A stretch of 64,000 nucleotides of DNA, taken from the NCBI GenBank assembly GCA_030584025.1, contig CP129487.1, forward strand, positions 1-64,000. The letters are read 5' to 3'. This DNA comes from Cyclobacteriaceae bacterium (GTDB taxonomy: Bacteria > Bacteroidota > Bacteroidia > Cytophagales > Cyclobacteriaceae). The notes below the pieces were generated by a model. The model did no database searches, was not told the DNA's origin, and was given only the letters and a program-made list of their open reading frames with translations. The position numbers and the translations under genes were made by a program. This document shows, piece after piece, positions 24,417-32,157 of this stretch (its first letter is position 1; each line of letters begins with the position of its first letter).

Positions 24417-27035
24417 ATGACCCTCTTGAGAAAAATTTTCTACTTCCTTCTTATCTGCATGCCTGTGTTGGCTTTTGGCGGAGGTATTCGCGGCACCATT
24501 AAAGCCGATGATGGCACGGTATTGTCGTACGCCACCATTTATGTAAAACAGTTGGGTACAGGCACCACCACGAACGAAAATGGTTTCTATGAATTGAGCA
24601 TGCCGCCCGGCACCTACGATCTGGTGTATCAATACCTGGGGTATGAAACTCAGGAACGGAAAGTAACCGTGGGTGAAGGTTTTGAAGTGATTAACATCAC
24701 CATGAAATCGCAGGTGGTGGTGTTGCAAAACATAATTGTTACTTCAGGCAATGAAGATCCCGCCTATACCATTATGCGCAAGGCTATTGCCAAGGCCAAG
24801 TACCATACGCAACAACTGGATAGCTACACGGCACAGGTTTATATTAAAGGAAAAGGTAAACTGGTTGATTATCCGTGGTTGGCTAAAAAAGCATTGGAGA
24901 AGGAAGGGATTGAAAAGGATCGGGTTTTTATTTCTGAATCCGTAAGCGAAATCAAATACAAACGCCCGAATACTTTTGAAGAGAAGGTGATTTCCATCCG
25001 CAGTGATGGAAAAGACAACAACACGTCTCCCAACGCCTTTATTTTCGGTAGCTTTTATCAACCCGTTATTGCCGAAACGGTTTCACCTTTATCACCTGCT
25101 GCATTTGGATATTATAAGTTTGAGTACCAGGGTACATTTAAAGATCGTAGCTATGAGGTTAGCCAGATAAAAGTTACCCCGCGATCGCGTGGAGATAATG
25201 TGGTAGAGGGAACAATTTTCATTGTAGAAGATTGGTGGTCCATTCACAGCCTCGATTTAAAAACCACAAAACTGGGTGTGCGGATTGGTGTAAAACAAGT
25301 GTATACCCCGGTGGAAGACAAAGCCTGGATGCCGGTTTCGCAACAGTTTGATATTGGAGGGAGTTTCTTCGGTTTTGAGTTTGTTTACAATTACCTGGCT
25401 ACGGTAAGCGATTATAAAATCGAATTGAATCCGGAACTGCAAGTTGAAGAAATGAAGGTGATCGATGAGAAAATCTTTAAAGATGAAGCTAAGGAGCTTA
25501 CCCAAAAATATGATCAGAAAAACCAGCAACTTCAGGAGCGCCTCGCATCCGATAAGGAGATTACACGCAAGGAATTGCGCTCCATCATTAAAGAATATGA
25601 AAAGCAGGAGTTAAAAGAATCGAAAGAGCCGGAAGTACTTTCCAACACCACGTTTAAAATTGACAGTGGGGCATATAAGAAAGATTCTGCGTACTGGGCG
25701 CTAATTCGTCCGATACCATTAACCACAGAAGAAATAAAGGGCTACCAGAAAACGGATAGCATAGCGATTGAGGAGCGAAAGAAGGAAGAGGGTGATACTG
25801 TGAAGCGTTCAGATAAGAAGAAAAAGGGATTTCAGCCATGGGATCTGATCATAGGTGATGTCTATAAAATTTCAAAGCACTCCAATTTCGAAATCAAGTT
25901 TCCCGAGACCTGGTTTAATACCGTAGAAGGTTTTAACCTGATCTACCGGATGAATTTTGGTTCTATCCTTCAGGATACATTGAAAACACGACTGAACATT
26001 ATGCCCACGCTCCGGTATTCCTTTGCGCGGGAAAAACTATTAGGTCATTTAACATTTCGCTTGCGAAATCGAAACTATCGTTTTGAAGTCCAGGGTGGAC
26101 GTTATGTGAAGCAATTCAATCCCGATGAACCTATCCTTCCCGTGGTCAATACCTTCACTACGCTTTTTCTGGAGCAAAACCTGATGAAGATTTATGAACG
26201 CGATTACATCGATGTTTTGTATCGGAAAAGATTCAGTCCGAAGTTTACAGCCGAAACCAATTGGTCGTGGGCAACGCGCAGAGAACTATTTAATAATTCA
26301 AGTTATAAATTAATCGACCGCGATAAAATTGAAGACTACACACCGAATGCACCTGTAAGTGAAGAGTTGATCAACACTGGTTTTGCTGAACACAGTGTGT
26401 TGATCGGATCAGTTCATATGAGCGCCCGGCCGTGGTTAAAATATAGAATCAGAAATGGTAGACGAAATGAAATAGAAAGTTCAACCCCTACGTTGCTATT
26501 CACGTATCGGAAGGGATTTTCTGGCATACTTGATAGCGAAATTAATTTTGATCACGTGGAGTTGGGCATGAAGCACGAAGTTGCTTTTGGTGTACGCGGG
26601 CGCATGCATTTCTTTTTACGCGGGGGCGCGTTTCTGAACTCCGATAGTTTGGGATTTATGGACTACAAGCATTTCCTGGGAAATGAAACGCCATTTGTTA
26701 CGACTGATCCGGTTGGTAGTTTTCGTTTGCTCGATTATTATCGGTACAGCACTGCCGATAAGTATGTGGTGGCTAACGTACATTACCAGTTCCGTAAATT
26801 TCTGGTCACAACCATTCCTGAAGTCAGGATGTTCGGCATTCGCGAAAATGTTTTTGTGAATTACCTGGCAACCCCCACATCAAAAAACTATACGGAAGTG
26901 GGGTACACCATTGATGGCATCTTACGCATTTTCAGGTTGGAAGCCGCAGCCGCTTTTCGCGATGGAAAATACCTGAGTTATGGATTCCGGGTGGGGATTG
27001 CCACAAACATTGCCCTTCGTTTTTCAGATAATTAA
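24417..27035 (+). CDS. CarboxypepD_reg-DUF5686 outer-membrane beta-barrel protein
   Basis: The 872-residue protein has a signal peptide and a carboxypeptidase-regulatory-like domain (about residues 23-105). The DUF5686 region follows (AYTIMRKAIAKAKYHTQQLDSYTAQVYIKGKG). A charged coiled-coil-like insert (about 355-415) contains KELTQKYDQKNQQLQERL. The C-terminal beta-barrel ends in Asn after aromatic-alternating strands. The family is widespread in Bacteroidota outer membranes; transport or assembly roles are proposed but unproven. It is monocistronic or the last gene after nadD. Confidence 0.85.
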   Translation: MTLLRKIFYFLLICMPVLAFGGGIRGTIKADDGTVLSYATIYVKQLGTGTTTNENGFYELSMPPGTYDLVYQYLGYETQERKVTVGEGFEVINITMKSQVVVLQNIIVTSGNEDPAYTIMRKAIAKAKYHTQQLDSYTAQVYIKGKGKLVDYPWLAKKALEKEGIEKDRVFISESVSEIKYKRPNTFEEKVISIRSDGKDNNTSPNAFIFGSFYQPVIAETVSPLSPAAFGYYKFEYQGTFKDRSYEVSQIKVTPRSRGDNVVEGTIFIVEDWWSIHSLDLKTTKLGVRIGVKQVYTPVEDKAWMPVSQQFDIGGSFFGFEFVYNYLATVSDYKIELNPELQVEEMKVIDEKIFKDEAKELTQKYDQKNQQLQERLASDKEITRKELRSIIKEYEKQELKESKEPEVLSNTTFKIDSGAYKKDSAYWALIRPIPLTTEEIKGYQKTDSIAIEERKKEEGDTVKRSDKKKKGFQPWDLIIGDVYKISKHSNFEIKFPETWFNTVEGFNLIYRMNFGSILQDTLKTRLNIMPTLRYSFAREKLLGHLTFRLRNRNYRFEVQGGRYVKQFNPDEPILPVVNTFTTLFLEQNLMKIYERDYIDVLYRKRFSPKFTAETNWSWATRRELFNNSSYKLIDRDKIEDYTPNAPVSEELINTGFAEHSVLIGSVHMSARPWLKYRIRNGRRNEIESSTPTLLFTYRKGFSGILDSEINFDHVELGMKHEVAFGVRGRMHFFLRGGAFLNSDSLGFMDYKHFLGNETPFVTTDPVGSFRLLDYYRYSTADKYVVANVHYQFRKFLVTTIPEVRMFGIRENVFVNYLATPTSKNYTEVGYTIDGILRIFRLEAAAAFRDGKYLSYGFRVGIATNIALRFSDN

Positions 27036-27074
27036 GCTGCACATGAAAGGTAACTTTTTTGGTACCTTTCGCGC

Positions 27075-28082
27075 ATGATCATTTCCCTTGATGAATTTCT
27101 GAAGCTTCGTCATGAGTTGCCGACTGTTGATGTCCGGTCGGAAGGGGAGTATGCCGCAGGACATATTCCGGGTGTGATCAATATTCCGTTGCTTAATAAT
27201 CATGAGCGAATTGCCGTTGGCACCGACTACAAACAAAAAGGACAGCTGGAGGCTATTAAAACCGGCTTTCGATTGATCGGCCCACGATTGAACGACATTA
27301 TTGATGAGGCACTTCGCGTAGCAGATGGTCGTGAGTTGTTGGTGCATTGCTGGCGCGGGGGCATGCGCTCGGCCAATTTTTGCAGCTTCGTGCAGATGGC
27401 GGGCATTAAAACCCGATCCCTTAAGGGTGGCTACAAAACGTATCGCCAACGGGCTGTTGAATCGTTTGCCTCGCCCTTTAACCTGACGGTATTAGGTGGG
27501 GAAACGGGCAGTGGCAAAAGCGAAATTCTACGTGCATTAAAAGCAGCCGGTGAACAGGTACTTGATCTGGAAGAACTGGCAAAGCATAAGGGCTCCGTAT
27601 TTGGCGGATTGAATCTGCCACCTCAACCAACCACGGAACAATTTCAAAACGAGTTATTCGAAGCAACCCTGAATCTGGATTTATCCAAGCGCATCTGGAT
27701 CGAAGATGAGTCCATTGCTATAGGAAAAATATTTTTGCCGGATTCATTATGGCGCACGATGGGCCGGTCGCCTGTTGTAGAAATTGATGTTCCGAAGGAT
27801 GTACGCATACAACGGTTGGTGAAAGAATACGGCAAAACCAATCCTGAACAATTTCTGGAAGCGATGAAAAAGATTACAAAAAAGCTGGGCGGGCAACATT
27901 TTAATGCAGCTGCAGAAAAACTTTCGCAAGGCGATTGGCAATCAACCATTGATATTTTGTTAACCTACTACGACAAAGCCTATCGCAATGGCCTGGAGCG
28001 AAAGCAACAACGCGTTGTTAAACGCATATCCTGGGATGGTCAGCGATTGGATGAGGTTATTAAAGATTTTTTAAACACATAG
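27075..28082 (+). CDS. mnmH: tRNA 2-selenouridine synthase
   Basis: The 335-residue protein has an N-terminal rhodanese domain (VDVRSEGEYAAGHIPG, catalytic Cys92 in HCWRGGMRS) and a C-terminal P-loop domain (GGETGSGKS, 141-149). It replaces sulfur by selenium in 2-thiouridine at tRNA position 34 using selenophosphate. selD lies downstream, separated only by an inserted element. The last two codons and the TAG stop fall inside the left inverted repeat of that element, so the original C-terminus may have been altered. Confidence 0.94.
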   Translation: MIISLDEFLKLRHELPTVDVRSEGEYAAGHIPGVINIPLLNNHERIAVGTDYKQKGQLEAIKTGFRLIGPRLNDIIDEALRVADGRELLVHCWRGGMRSANFCSFVQMAGIKTRSLKGGYKTYRQRAVESFASPFNLTVLGGETGSGKSEILRALKAAGEQVLDLEELAKHKGSVFGGLNLPPQPTTEQFQNELFEATLNLDLSKRIWIEDESIAIGKIFLPDSLWRTMGRSPVVEIDVPKDVRIQRLVKEYGKTNPEQFLEAMKKITKKLGGQHFNAAAEKLSQGDWQSTIDILLTYYDKAYRNGLERKQQRVVKRISWDGQRLDEVIKDFLNT

Positions 28083-28102
28083 ACACATAGGACACATAGT
28101 TT
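28073..28102. repeat. Left inverted repeat of the GxxExxY element
   Basis: The 30-bp arm contains three copies of ACACATAG. It matches the reverse complement of 28511-28540 at 26 of 30 positions. It starts inside the mnmH 3' end and stops right at the GxxExxY start codon. Confidence 0.75.
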
Positions 28103-28513
28103 ATGACAAAGAAATTTCTCGATGATCTGACTTATAAAATTATTGGTGCTGCCATAGAAGTACATAAGGATTTGGGTCCGGGACTTTTAGAGAGTGTTTA
28201 TCAAAAGTGCCTTAAGCAGGAATTTTTCTTACGAGAATTAAAATATTCCTCCGAACTATTCGTGCCAGTTCAGTACAAAGGCATTGAAATGGATACAGAA
28301 CTGCGGTGTGATTTTCTTGTTGAAGATTCAATTGTTGTGGAATTAAAGGCAGTTGATGCCTTGGCACCAGTTCACGAAGCTCAAATCCTGACCTATATGA
28401 AGTTATTGCATAAACCGAAAGGAATTCTGATTAACTTCAATTGTGCAAACTTATTTAAAGAAGGACAACGGACATTTGTAAACGAACTATTCCGAAAACT
28501 AACTGACCAATAA
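28103..28513 (+). CDS. GxxExxY-family protein
   Basis: The 136-residue protein matches the GxxExxY family: LTYKIIGAAIEVHKDLGPGLLESVYQKCL, where GLLESVY is the signature. VPVQYKGIEMDTELRCDFLVEDSIVVELKAVD follows, with a nuclease-like D...ExK arrangement. Function is not established; resemblance to PD-(D/E)xK nucleases is an inference. The gene is flanked exactly by 30-bp inverted repeats and interrupts the mnmH-selD operon, so it behaves like cargo of a small mobile unit. Confidence 0.9.
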   Translation: MTKKFLDDLTYKIIGAAIEVHKDLGPGLLESVYQKCLKQEFFLRELKYSSELFVPVQYKGIEMDTELRCDFLVEDSIVVELKAVDALAPVHEAQILTYMKLLHKPKGILINFNCANLFKEGQRTFVNELFRKLTDQ

Positions 28514-28540
28514 CTATGTGCCCTATGTGCCTATGTGGTT
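28511..28540. repeat. Right inverted repeat of the GxxExxY element
   Basis: The arm contains three CTATGTG copies, complementary to the left arm with four mismatches in 30. It overlaps the stop codon of the GxxExxY gene and ends 11 bp before selD. Confidence 0.75.
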
Positions 28541-28551
28541 AATAAACTTTT

Positions 28552-29586
28552 ATGACAGAAATTAAACTCACCCAATTCTCTCATGGTTCTGGTTGCGGAT
28601 GCAAAATTGCTCCGGCTACATTGGAAAAAATTCTACAATCGACAGGTGAGAAAAAGTTATTTCCACAGCTATTGGTGGGAAACGAATCAAAAGATGATGC
28701 TGCGGTGTATGAATTAAATGATGGTACCTGCATCATCAGTACTACTGATTTTTTTATGCCCATCGTGGACGATGCCTTTTCATTTGGTGCCATTGCAGCT
28801 ACTAATGCTATAAGTGATGTGTACGCCATGGGCGGCATGCCAATAATGGCATTGGCGATCTTGGGTTGGCCCTTAGAAAAAATTCCGGTTGAGGTTGCCC
28901 AACAGGTGCTGGCCGGTGCACAATCCATTTGCGATCAGGCTAATATTCCGCTTGCCGGTGGGCATAGCATTGATAGTCCTGAACCGATTTTTGGATTAGC
29001 AGTAACGGGTACCGTTCTCAAGAAACATCTCAAAAAAAATAATACGGCAAAGGCAGGTGATTTACTTTACCTCACAAAACCCCTTGGAGTAGGCATCATC
29101 TCTACGGCACAAAAACGTGGATTGGCCCTACCGCAAGATGTTGAGGAAGCTGTCCGGATCATGACCACCTTAAACGCTGTTGGGGAAATGTTTGGATCGT
29201 TAGATTCTGTAACCGCTATGACCGATGTAACTGGTTTTGGTTTGATCGGACATTTACTTGAAGTGTGTGAAGGCAGTAAGCTTTCTGCGGAGATCAGCTA
29301 TTCAAAAATTCCATTAATCAAAAACCTGTCAGCATATACTACAAAGATGATTTATCCGGATAACACCATGCGCAACTGGCAAAGCTTTGAGGGCAAGGTA
29401 GCGGGCATCGGATCAGAATCATTACTCACACTTTGCGACCCGCAAACCAGTGGCGGGTTACTGGTGTGTGTTGATAAAAACTTCGCAACGGAATTTGAAC
29501 GTAAAACGAATGAACTTGGATTTTCAGTTCAGCCGTTCGGTGAATTGATCGATAGAATACCGACCCATATTACCATTCTCGACTGA
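28552..29586 (+). CDS. selD: Selenide, water dikinase
   Basis: The 344-residue enzyme has the N-terminal catalytic loop SGCGCK (Cys15, Cys17, Lys18), an ATP-binding AIR-synthase fold (DDAAVYEL, STTDFFMPIVDD, LAGGHSIDSPEPIFG) and the C-terminal DPQTSGGLL motif. It makes selenophosphate from selenide and ATP. Together with mnmH it supports selenium modification of tRNA. Both family Cys positions are Cys, not selenocysteine. No selA/selB or obvious selenoprotein gene is in the window. Confidence 0.96.
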   Translation: MTEIKLTQFSHGSGCGCKIAPATLEKILQSTGEKKLFPQLLVGNESKDDAAVYELNDGTCIISTTDFFMPIVDDAFSFGAIAATNAISDVYAMGGMPIMALAILGWPLEKIPVEVAQQVLAGAQSICDQANIPLAGGHSIDSPEPIFGLAVTGTVLKKHLKKNNTAKAGDLLYLTKPLGVGIISTAQKRGLALPQDVEEAVRIMTTLNAVGEMFGSLDSVTAMTDVTGFGLIGHLLEVCEGSKLSAEISYSKIPLIKNLSAYTTKMIYPDNTMRNWQSFEGKVAGIGSESLLTLCDPQTSGGLLVCVDKNFATEFERKTNELGFSVQPFGELIDRIPTHITILD

Positions 29587-29891
29587 TGGAGGAGATCACG
29601 CAACAACTTTGGGAAGCTGCGGAGAAAAAACGCAAGTGCCGCATTCGGATGAGCAGAGAGCCAATTGAACGACTTATTCACCCGTATGGCATATGCCAGA
29701 CTGCCGGAAATAAAATTATGTTGGTTTGCTGGCAGGAGTTAGGCTTTACCAAGGTAGGGCGCACAGCCGGTTACCGAAACCTGAAACTGGCCGATATTGA
29801 AACCATTGAAATAACGGAATTACACTTTGTAAAACGCGATGATTTCAACCCAGCGGATGGCCAGTATAAGGACTGGGTTTTTCATGTTTGA
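29586..29891 (+). CDS. WYL-like single-domain protein coupled to selD
   Basis: The 101-residue product resembles the core of WYL ligand-sensing domains (RIRMSREPIERLIHPYGICQTAGNKIMLVCW followed by GYRNLKLADIETIEI). It lacks any helix-turn-helix. Its ATG overlaps the selD stop (TGATG). WYL domains bind nucleic acids or small ligands in regulators. A stand-alone copy in a selenium operon could modulate SelD/MnmH activity or sense a product, but this is inference. Confidence 0.7.
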   Translation: MEEITQQLWEAAEKKRKCRIRMSREPIERLIHPYGICQTAGNKIMLVCWQELGFTKVGRTAGYRNLKLADIETIEITELHFVKRDDFNPADGQYKDWVFHV

Positions 29892-29919
29892 GGTAGGTTT
29901 TATTGCATAGATAGATTTG
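29888..29919 (+). promoter_or_regulatory. Promoter upstream of a candidate structured RNA
   Basis: TTG at 29888-29890 and TAGATTTG at 29912-29919 (21 bp apart) match -33/-7. The next gene starts 270 bp downstream, so the transcript begins in a non-coding stretch. Confidence 0.45.
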
Positions 29920-29924
29920 TAAAA

Positions 29925-30070
29925 GCCTTTCATGGCGCGGTTATGCCATCCTTGATTAACTGTTGTGCATGTGTGCCGAATAGCGGGTTCATTTCATGGC
30001 TATGATGCAGTCGGCACGGAATCACTAAATTTACTTATGGTTACCATGAGTTCGCTCCTACGGAGCTTTT
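29925..30070 (+). ncRNA. Candidate structured small RNA or long leader
   Basis: This non-coding stretch follows a good promoter. It contains a stem ATGGC/GCCAT (29932-29936 with 29944-29948), then a nested hairpin GTGCCGA/TCGGCAC (29973-29979 with 30011-30017) enclosing ATAGC/GCTAT (29980-29984 with 29999-30003). It ends in a GC-rich hairpin with T-run at 30054-30071. No open reading frame of note is present. It may be an independent sRNA or an attenuated sigZ leader. Confidence 0.35.
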
Positions 30071-30077
30071 TCTGGTA
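30042..30077. terminator. Palindromic hairpin with T-run (terminator or REP-like repeat)
   Basis: GCTCC (30054-30058), loop TAC, GGAGC (30062-30066), TTTTT. Outer arms TACCA (30042-30046) and TGGTA (30073-30077) extend the palindrome. It could terminate the upstream RNA. Similar GCTCC-TAC-GGAGC palindromes are also dispersed in Bacteroidota genomes. Confidence 0.55.
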
Positions 30078-30138
30078 GATCAAATTAGATGTGGATTCCA
30101 GCAAAATATTGAGATAGATTCTTTTCACGAAAATTTTC

Positions 30139-30173
30139 TGCGTCTTTTTCCGGCCCCTTGCGTCTTGTTTTCG
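30139..30173 (+). promoter_or_regulatory. Direct TGCGTCTT boxes upstream of sigZ
   Basis: TGCGTCTT occurs at 30139-30146 and 30159-30166, a 20-bp period, and ends 22 bp before the sigZ start. A longer box CTTGCGTCTTGTTTTCG (30157-30173) resembles 30944-30960 upstream of the PAP2 gene. It is a candidate binding site or SigZ-dependent promoter. Confidence 0.4.
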
Positions 30174-30188
30174 TAAAACTATGTGCAC

Positions 30189-30767
30189 ATGGAAGAACTA
30201 GCTGTAAACGCCTGGACCCAAATTCGTGAGGAATTAACCCGTTTTGTCTATAAACGGGTGAAAGACAAAGCGTTGGCAGAAGATATTGTGCATGATGTAT
30301 TGCTTAAGATTTATGCAAAATCCGGTCAATTAAAAGAGTCAGATAAGATTTTAGCCTGGATTTACCAGATTACCCGCAATGCGGTGAACGACTATTTCCG
30401 CAGTCAATCCCGAACATTTGATATTCGGGAATTGGATTTTGATACAGACCCGAAAGATTTCAACGACTGCGTTGCCTTTTGCCTGAATACGTTAATCAAA
30501 ACATTGCCGCAAAAATATCGCGAAGCCCTTGAGCTGACCGAACATCAGAATCTTTCACAACTGGAATTAGCGGATCGATTAAATATTTCCTATTCCGGAG
30601 CCAAATCGCGTGTTCAACGTGCGCGTGCATTGCTGAAGCAAAAGTTGCATGATCTCTACCACATTAAAACCGATGCATACGGAAATGTACTGGTATGCGA
30701 GGATAAACTTCCTTGTGGTTGCGACACATCAATTTCATTTGAAGAGAAAGTCGTGATGCCACGTTAG
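30189..30767 (+). CDS. sigZ: SigZ-type ECF sigma factor
   Basis: The 192-residue protein has region 2 (RFVYKRVKDKALAEDIVHDVLLKIY) and region 4 (LSQLELADRLNISYSGAKSRVQRARALLKQKL). A C-terminal extension carries Cys residues in CEDKLPCGCD, characteristic of SigZ proteins. The Cys tail may bind metal or sense redox state directly, because no anti-sigma gene is adjacent. ATG 30189 is preferred to GTG 30183. Repeated TGCGTCTT boxes precede it. Confidence 0.88.
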   Translation: MEELAVNAWTQIREELTRFVYKRVKDKALAEDIVHDVLLKIYAKSGQLKESDKILAWIYQITRNAVNDYFRSQSRTFDIRELDFDTDPKDFNDCVAFCLNTLIKTLPQKYREALELTEHQNLSQLELADRLNISYSGAKSRVQRARALLKQKLHDLYHIKTDAYGNVLVCEDKLPCGCDTSISFEEKVVMPR

Positions 30768-30790
30768 TGCACCACGACTTTCACTGGGTT

Positions 30791-30850
30791 TTAGCAGCCA
30801 CAAAGACCGCCACAGCAACCGCCATCTTTTTGGATGATCACGTTTTTCAT
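30791..30850 (-). CDS. Cys/Gly-rich 19-residue peptide
   Basis: On the minus strand, ATG 30850 to TAA 30791 encodes MKNVIIQKDGGCCGGLCGC. Four of the last eight residues are Cys and three are Gly. It lies between sigZ and the PAP2 gene, convergent with sigZ. The length is too short for standard gene callers. The start codon and a composition unlike random sequence support it, but no promoter or ribosome-binding site was identified. It could be a metal- or thiol-binding peptide, or a chance ORF. Confidence 0.4.
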   Translation of the reverse strand: MKNVIIQKDGGCCGGLCGC

Positions 30851-30924
30851 GGTTTCAACATTTTAGTGGAACATCATTTTAGGCCTCTGTGAAAGAGGTT
30901 CATATAGATGACGCGCATGTTCAG

Positions 30925-30957
30925 AAAAGACGCAAAAAGTTTACTTGCGTCTTTTTG
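30925..30957. terminator. Hairpin with TGCGTCTT arms
   Basis: AAGACGCAA (30927-30935) pairs with TTGCGTCTT (30945-30953), followed by TTT on the plus strand. It could terminate the sigZ transcript. Its right arm repeats the sigZ upstream box. Confidence 0.6.
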
Positions 30958-30960
30958 TCG
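30944..30960 (+). promoter_or_regulatory. SigZ-like box upstream of the PAP2 gene
   Basis: CTTGCGTCTTTTTGTCG matches the sigZ upstream box at 30157-30173 in 15 of 17 positions and lies 40 bp before the PAP2 start codon. It overlaps the hairpin, so the role is ambiguous. Confidence 0.35.
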
Positions 30961-30999
30961 GGTAGTTCGTCTACAGGCTACTAATCAAACGTACAAATC

Positions 31000-31947
31000 A
31001 TGAAAACATATTTATTCTTGCTCGTATTGCATGTGGTTACACTTACGGGATATACGCAGTCTTCCGAAATAAAAAACCTTACACTCGCCCGCGGGCACTA
31101 TCAGCAATTGCAGCAGTTCAATCCTGCACCTGCACAAAAAGATGCTGAAATGGATAAACAAAAATTTCCATTTGATGCACAGGCGGCAGAAAAGCGCCTG
31201 AGTTTAAAGCCATATTATCTTAAGGATGACATTAAGTTTCACATTCCCGACCCTCCGGCAAATAGTTCACCGCAAACACGGGCTGAACTGAATTACCTGT
31301 TAAGCCTTCAAAATCAACGAACTCTTGAGCAGGAGCGGGCATCTCTTTATGTAGCCGGTGTGTATTACAACCCGCGCGTTACGCCTGCAGACTCAACCTA
31401 TTCGATGTATCGTAAAAACTTATTTCACATTGGCCGATCCATTGGTACATGGTTTACGCCTGAGGCATTACCCATAACAGCCGATTTCATGGCGCATGTT
31501 TGGCAGGATGCCAGTTACTACATCTGGAAGTATAAGTATCAGTTTTTGCGTGTGCGTCCGTATGTGTTGGAGCCGGAATTGCAGAACCTGGAAGAAACCA
31601 ACTGGGCGGCCTACCCGAGTGGTCACGCTGCGAATTCATACGTTAATGCGTATGTGTACAGTGAGCTGGCCCCTCACTTTGCCGATGTCTTCTTAAAAGA
31701 TGCGTACGATATGGCGCACTCGCGTGAAATAATCGGAGTGCATTATCCCAGCGACTCTGAAGCATCACGGGTATTAGCGCGCCAGCTTGTAAATGAACTG
31801 TTTAAAAATGAAAAATTCCTTAAGGATTTTGAATCTGTTAAGCAGGAGTGGGCCGCTCACGCAAAGGAAACATTTGAAAAACCTGCACAATCAAAACAGA
31901 AACCTGCGGCAAAGAAGGAGGGATGTGCAAAAACGTGTGAGCAGTGA
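31000..31947 (+). CDS. PAP2-family acid phosphatase (class A-like)
   Basis: The 315-residue protein has a signal peptide (1-19) and the three PAP2 motifs: KYQFLRVRP (Lys179...Arg186-Pro187), YPSGHAANS (206-209 PSGH), and SREIIGVHYPSDSEASR (241-257, catalytic His). It should be a periplasmic non-specific phosphomonoesterase using a phospho-His intermediate. The C-terminal tail is Lys/Ala-rich and ends in GCAKTCEQ, an unusual two-Cys tail. It lies downstream of sigZ. Confidence 0.9.
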   Translation: MKTYLFLLVLHVVTLTGYTQSSEIKNLTLARGHYQQLQQFNPAPAQKDAEMDKQKFPFDAQAAEKRLSLKPYYLKDDIKFHIPDPPANSSPQTRAELNYLLSLQNQRTLEQERASLYVAGVYYNPRVTPADSTYSMYRKNLFHIGRSIGTWFTPEALPITADFMAHVWQDASYYIWKYKYQFLRVRPYVLEPELQNLEETNWAAYPSGHAANSYVNAYVYSELAPHFADVFLKDAYDMAHSREIIGVHYPSDSEASRVLARQLVNELFKNEKFLKDFESVKQEWAAHAKETFEKPAQSKQKPAAKKEGCAKTCEQ

Positions 31948-31948
31948 A

Positions 31949-32118
31949 ATAACCATTTGTGAGTATCCGTAAGAGTCCTAAACTAATAAGTTAACGTCAT
32001 TGCGAGGGAGGTACGACCGAAGCAATCTCATTTTTTAATTTAAAATTGGGATTGCTTCGCTACCCGCTCGCAATGACGGGGTATTTAGGGCTTGAAGCGG
32101 ATACTCATATAACCATTT
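31949..32118. mobile_element. MITE-like element with terminal inverted repeats and 10-bp direct repeats
   Basis: ATAACCATTT occurs at 31949-31958 and 32109-32118 as a putative target-site duplication. The 150 bp between them (31959-32108) begin GTGAGTATCCG and end CGGATACTCAT, imperfect terminal inverted repeats that extend inward to CCTAAA/TTTAGG. Nested inside are CGTCATTGCGAG (31995-32006) with CTCGCAATGACG (32067-32078), and GAAGCAATC/GATTGCTTC. The GTCATTGCGAG core is a dispersed repeat in many Bacteroidota. No gene is inside; it sits 2 bp after the PAP2 stop. Confidence 0.65.
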
Positions 32119-32157
32119 TTGATTGAAGGGCATCTCTAAAACGATATGCCCTTTTGT

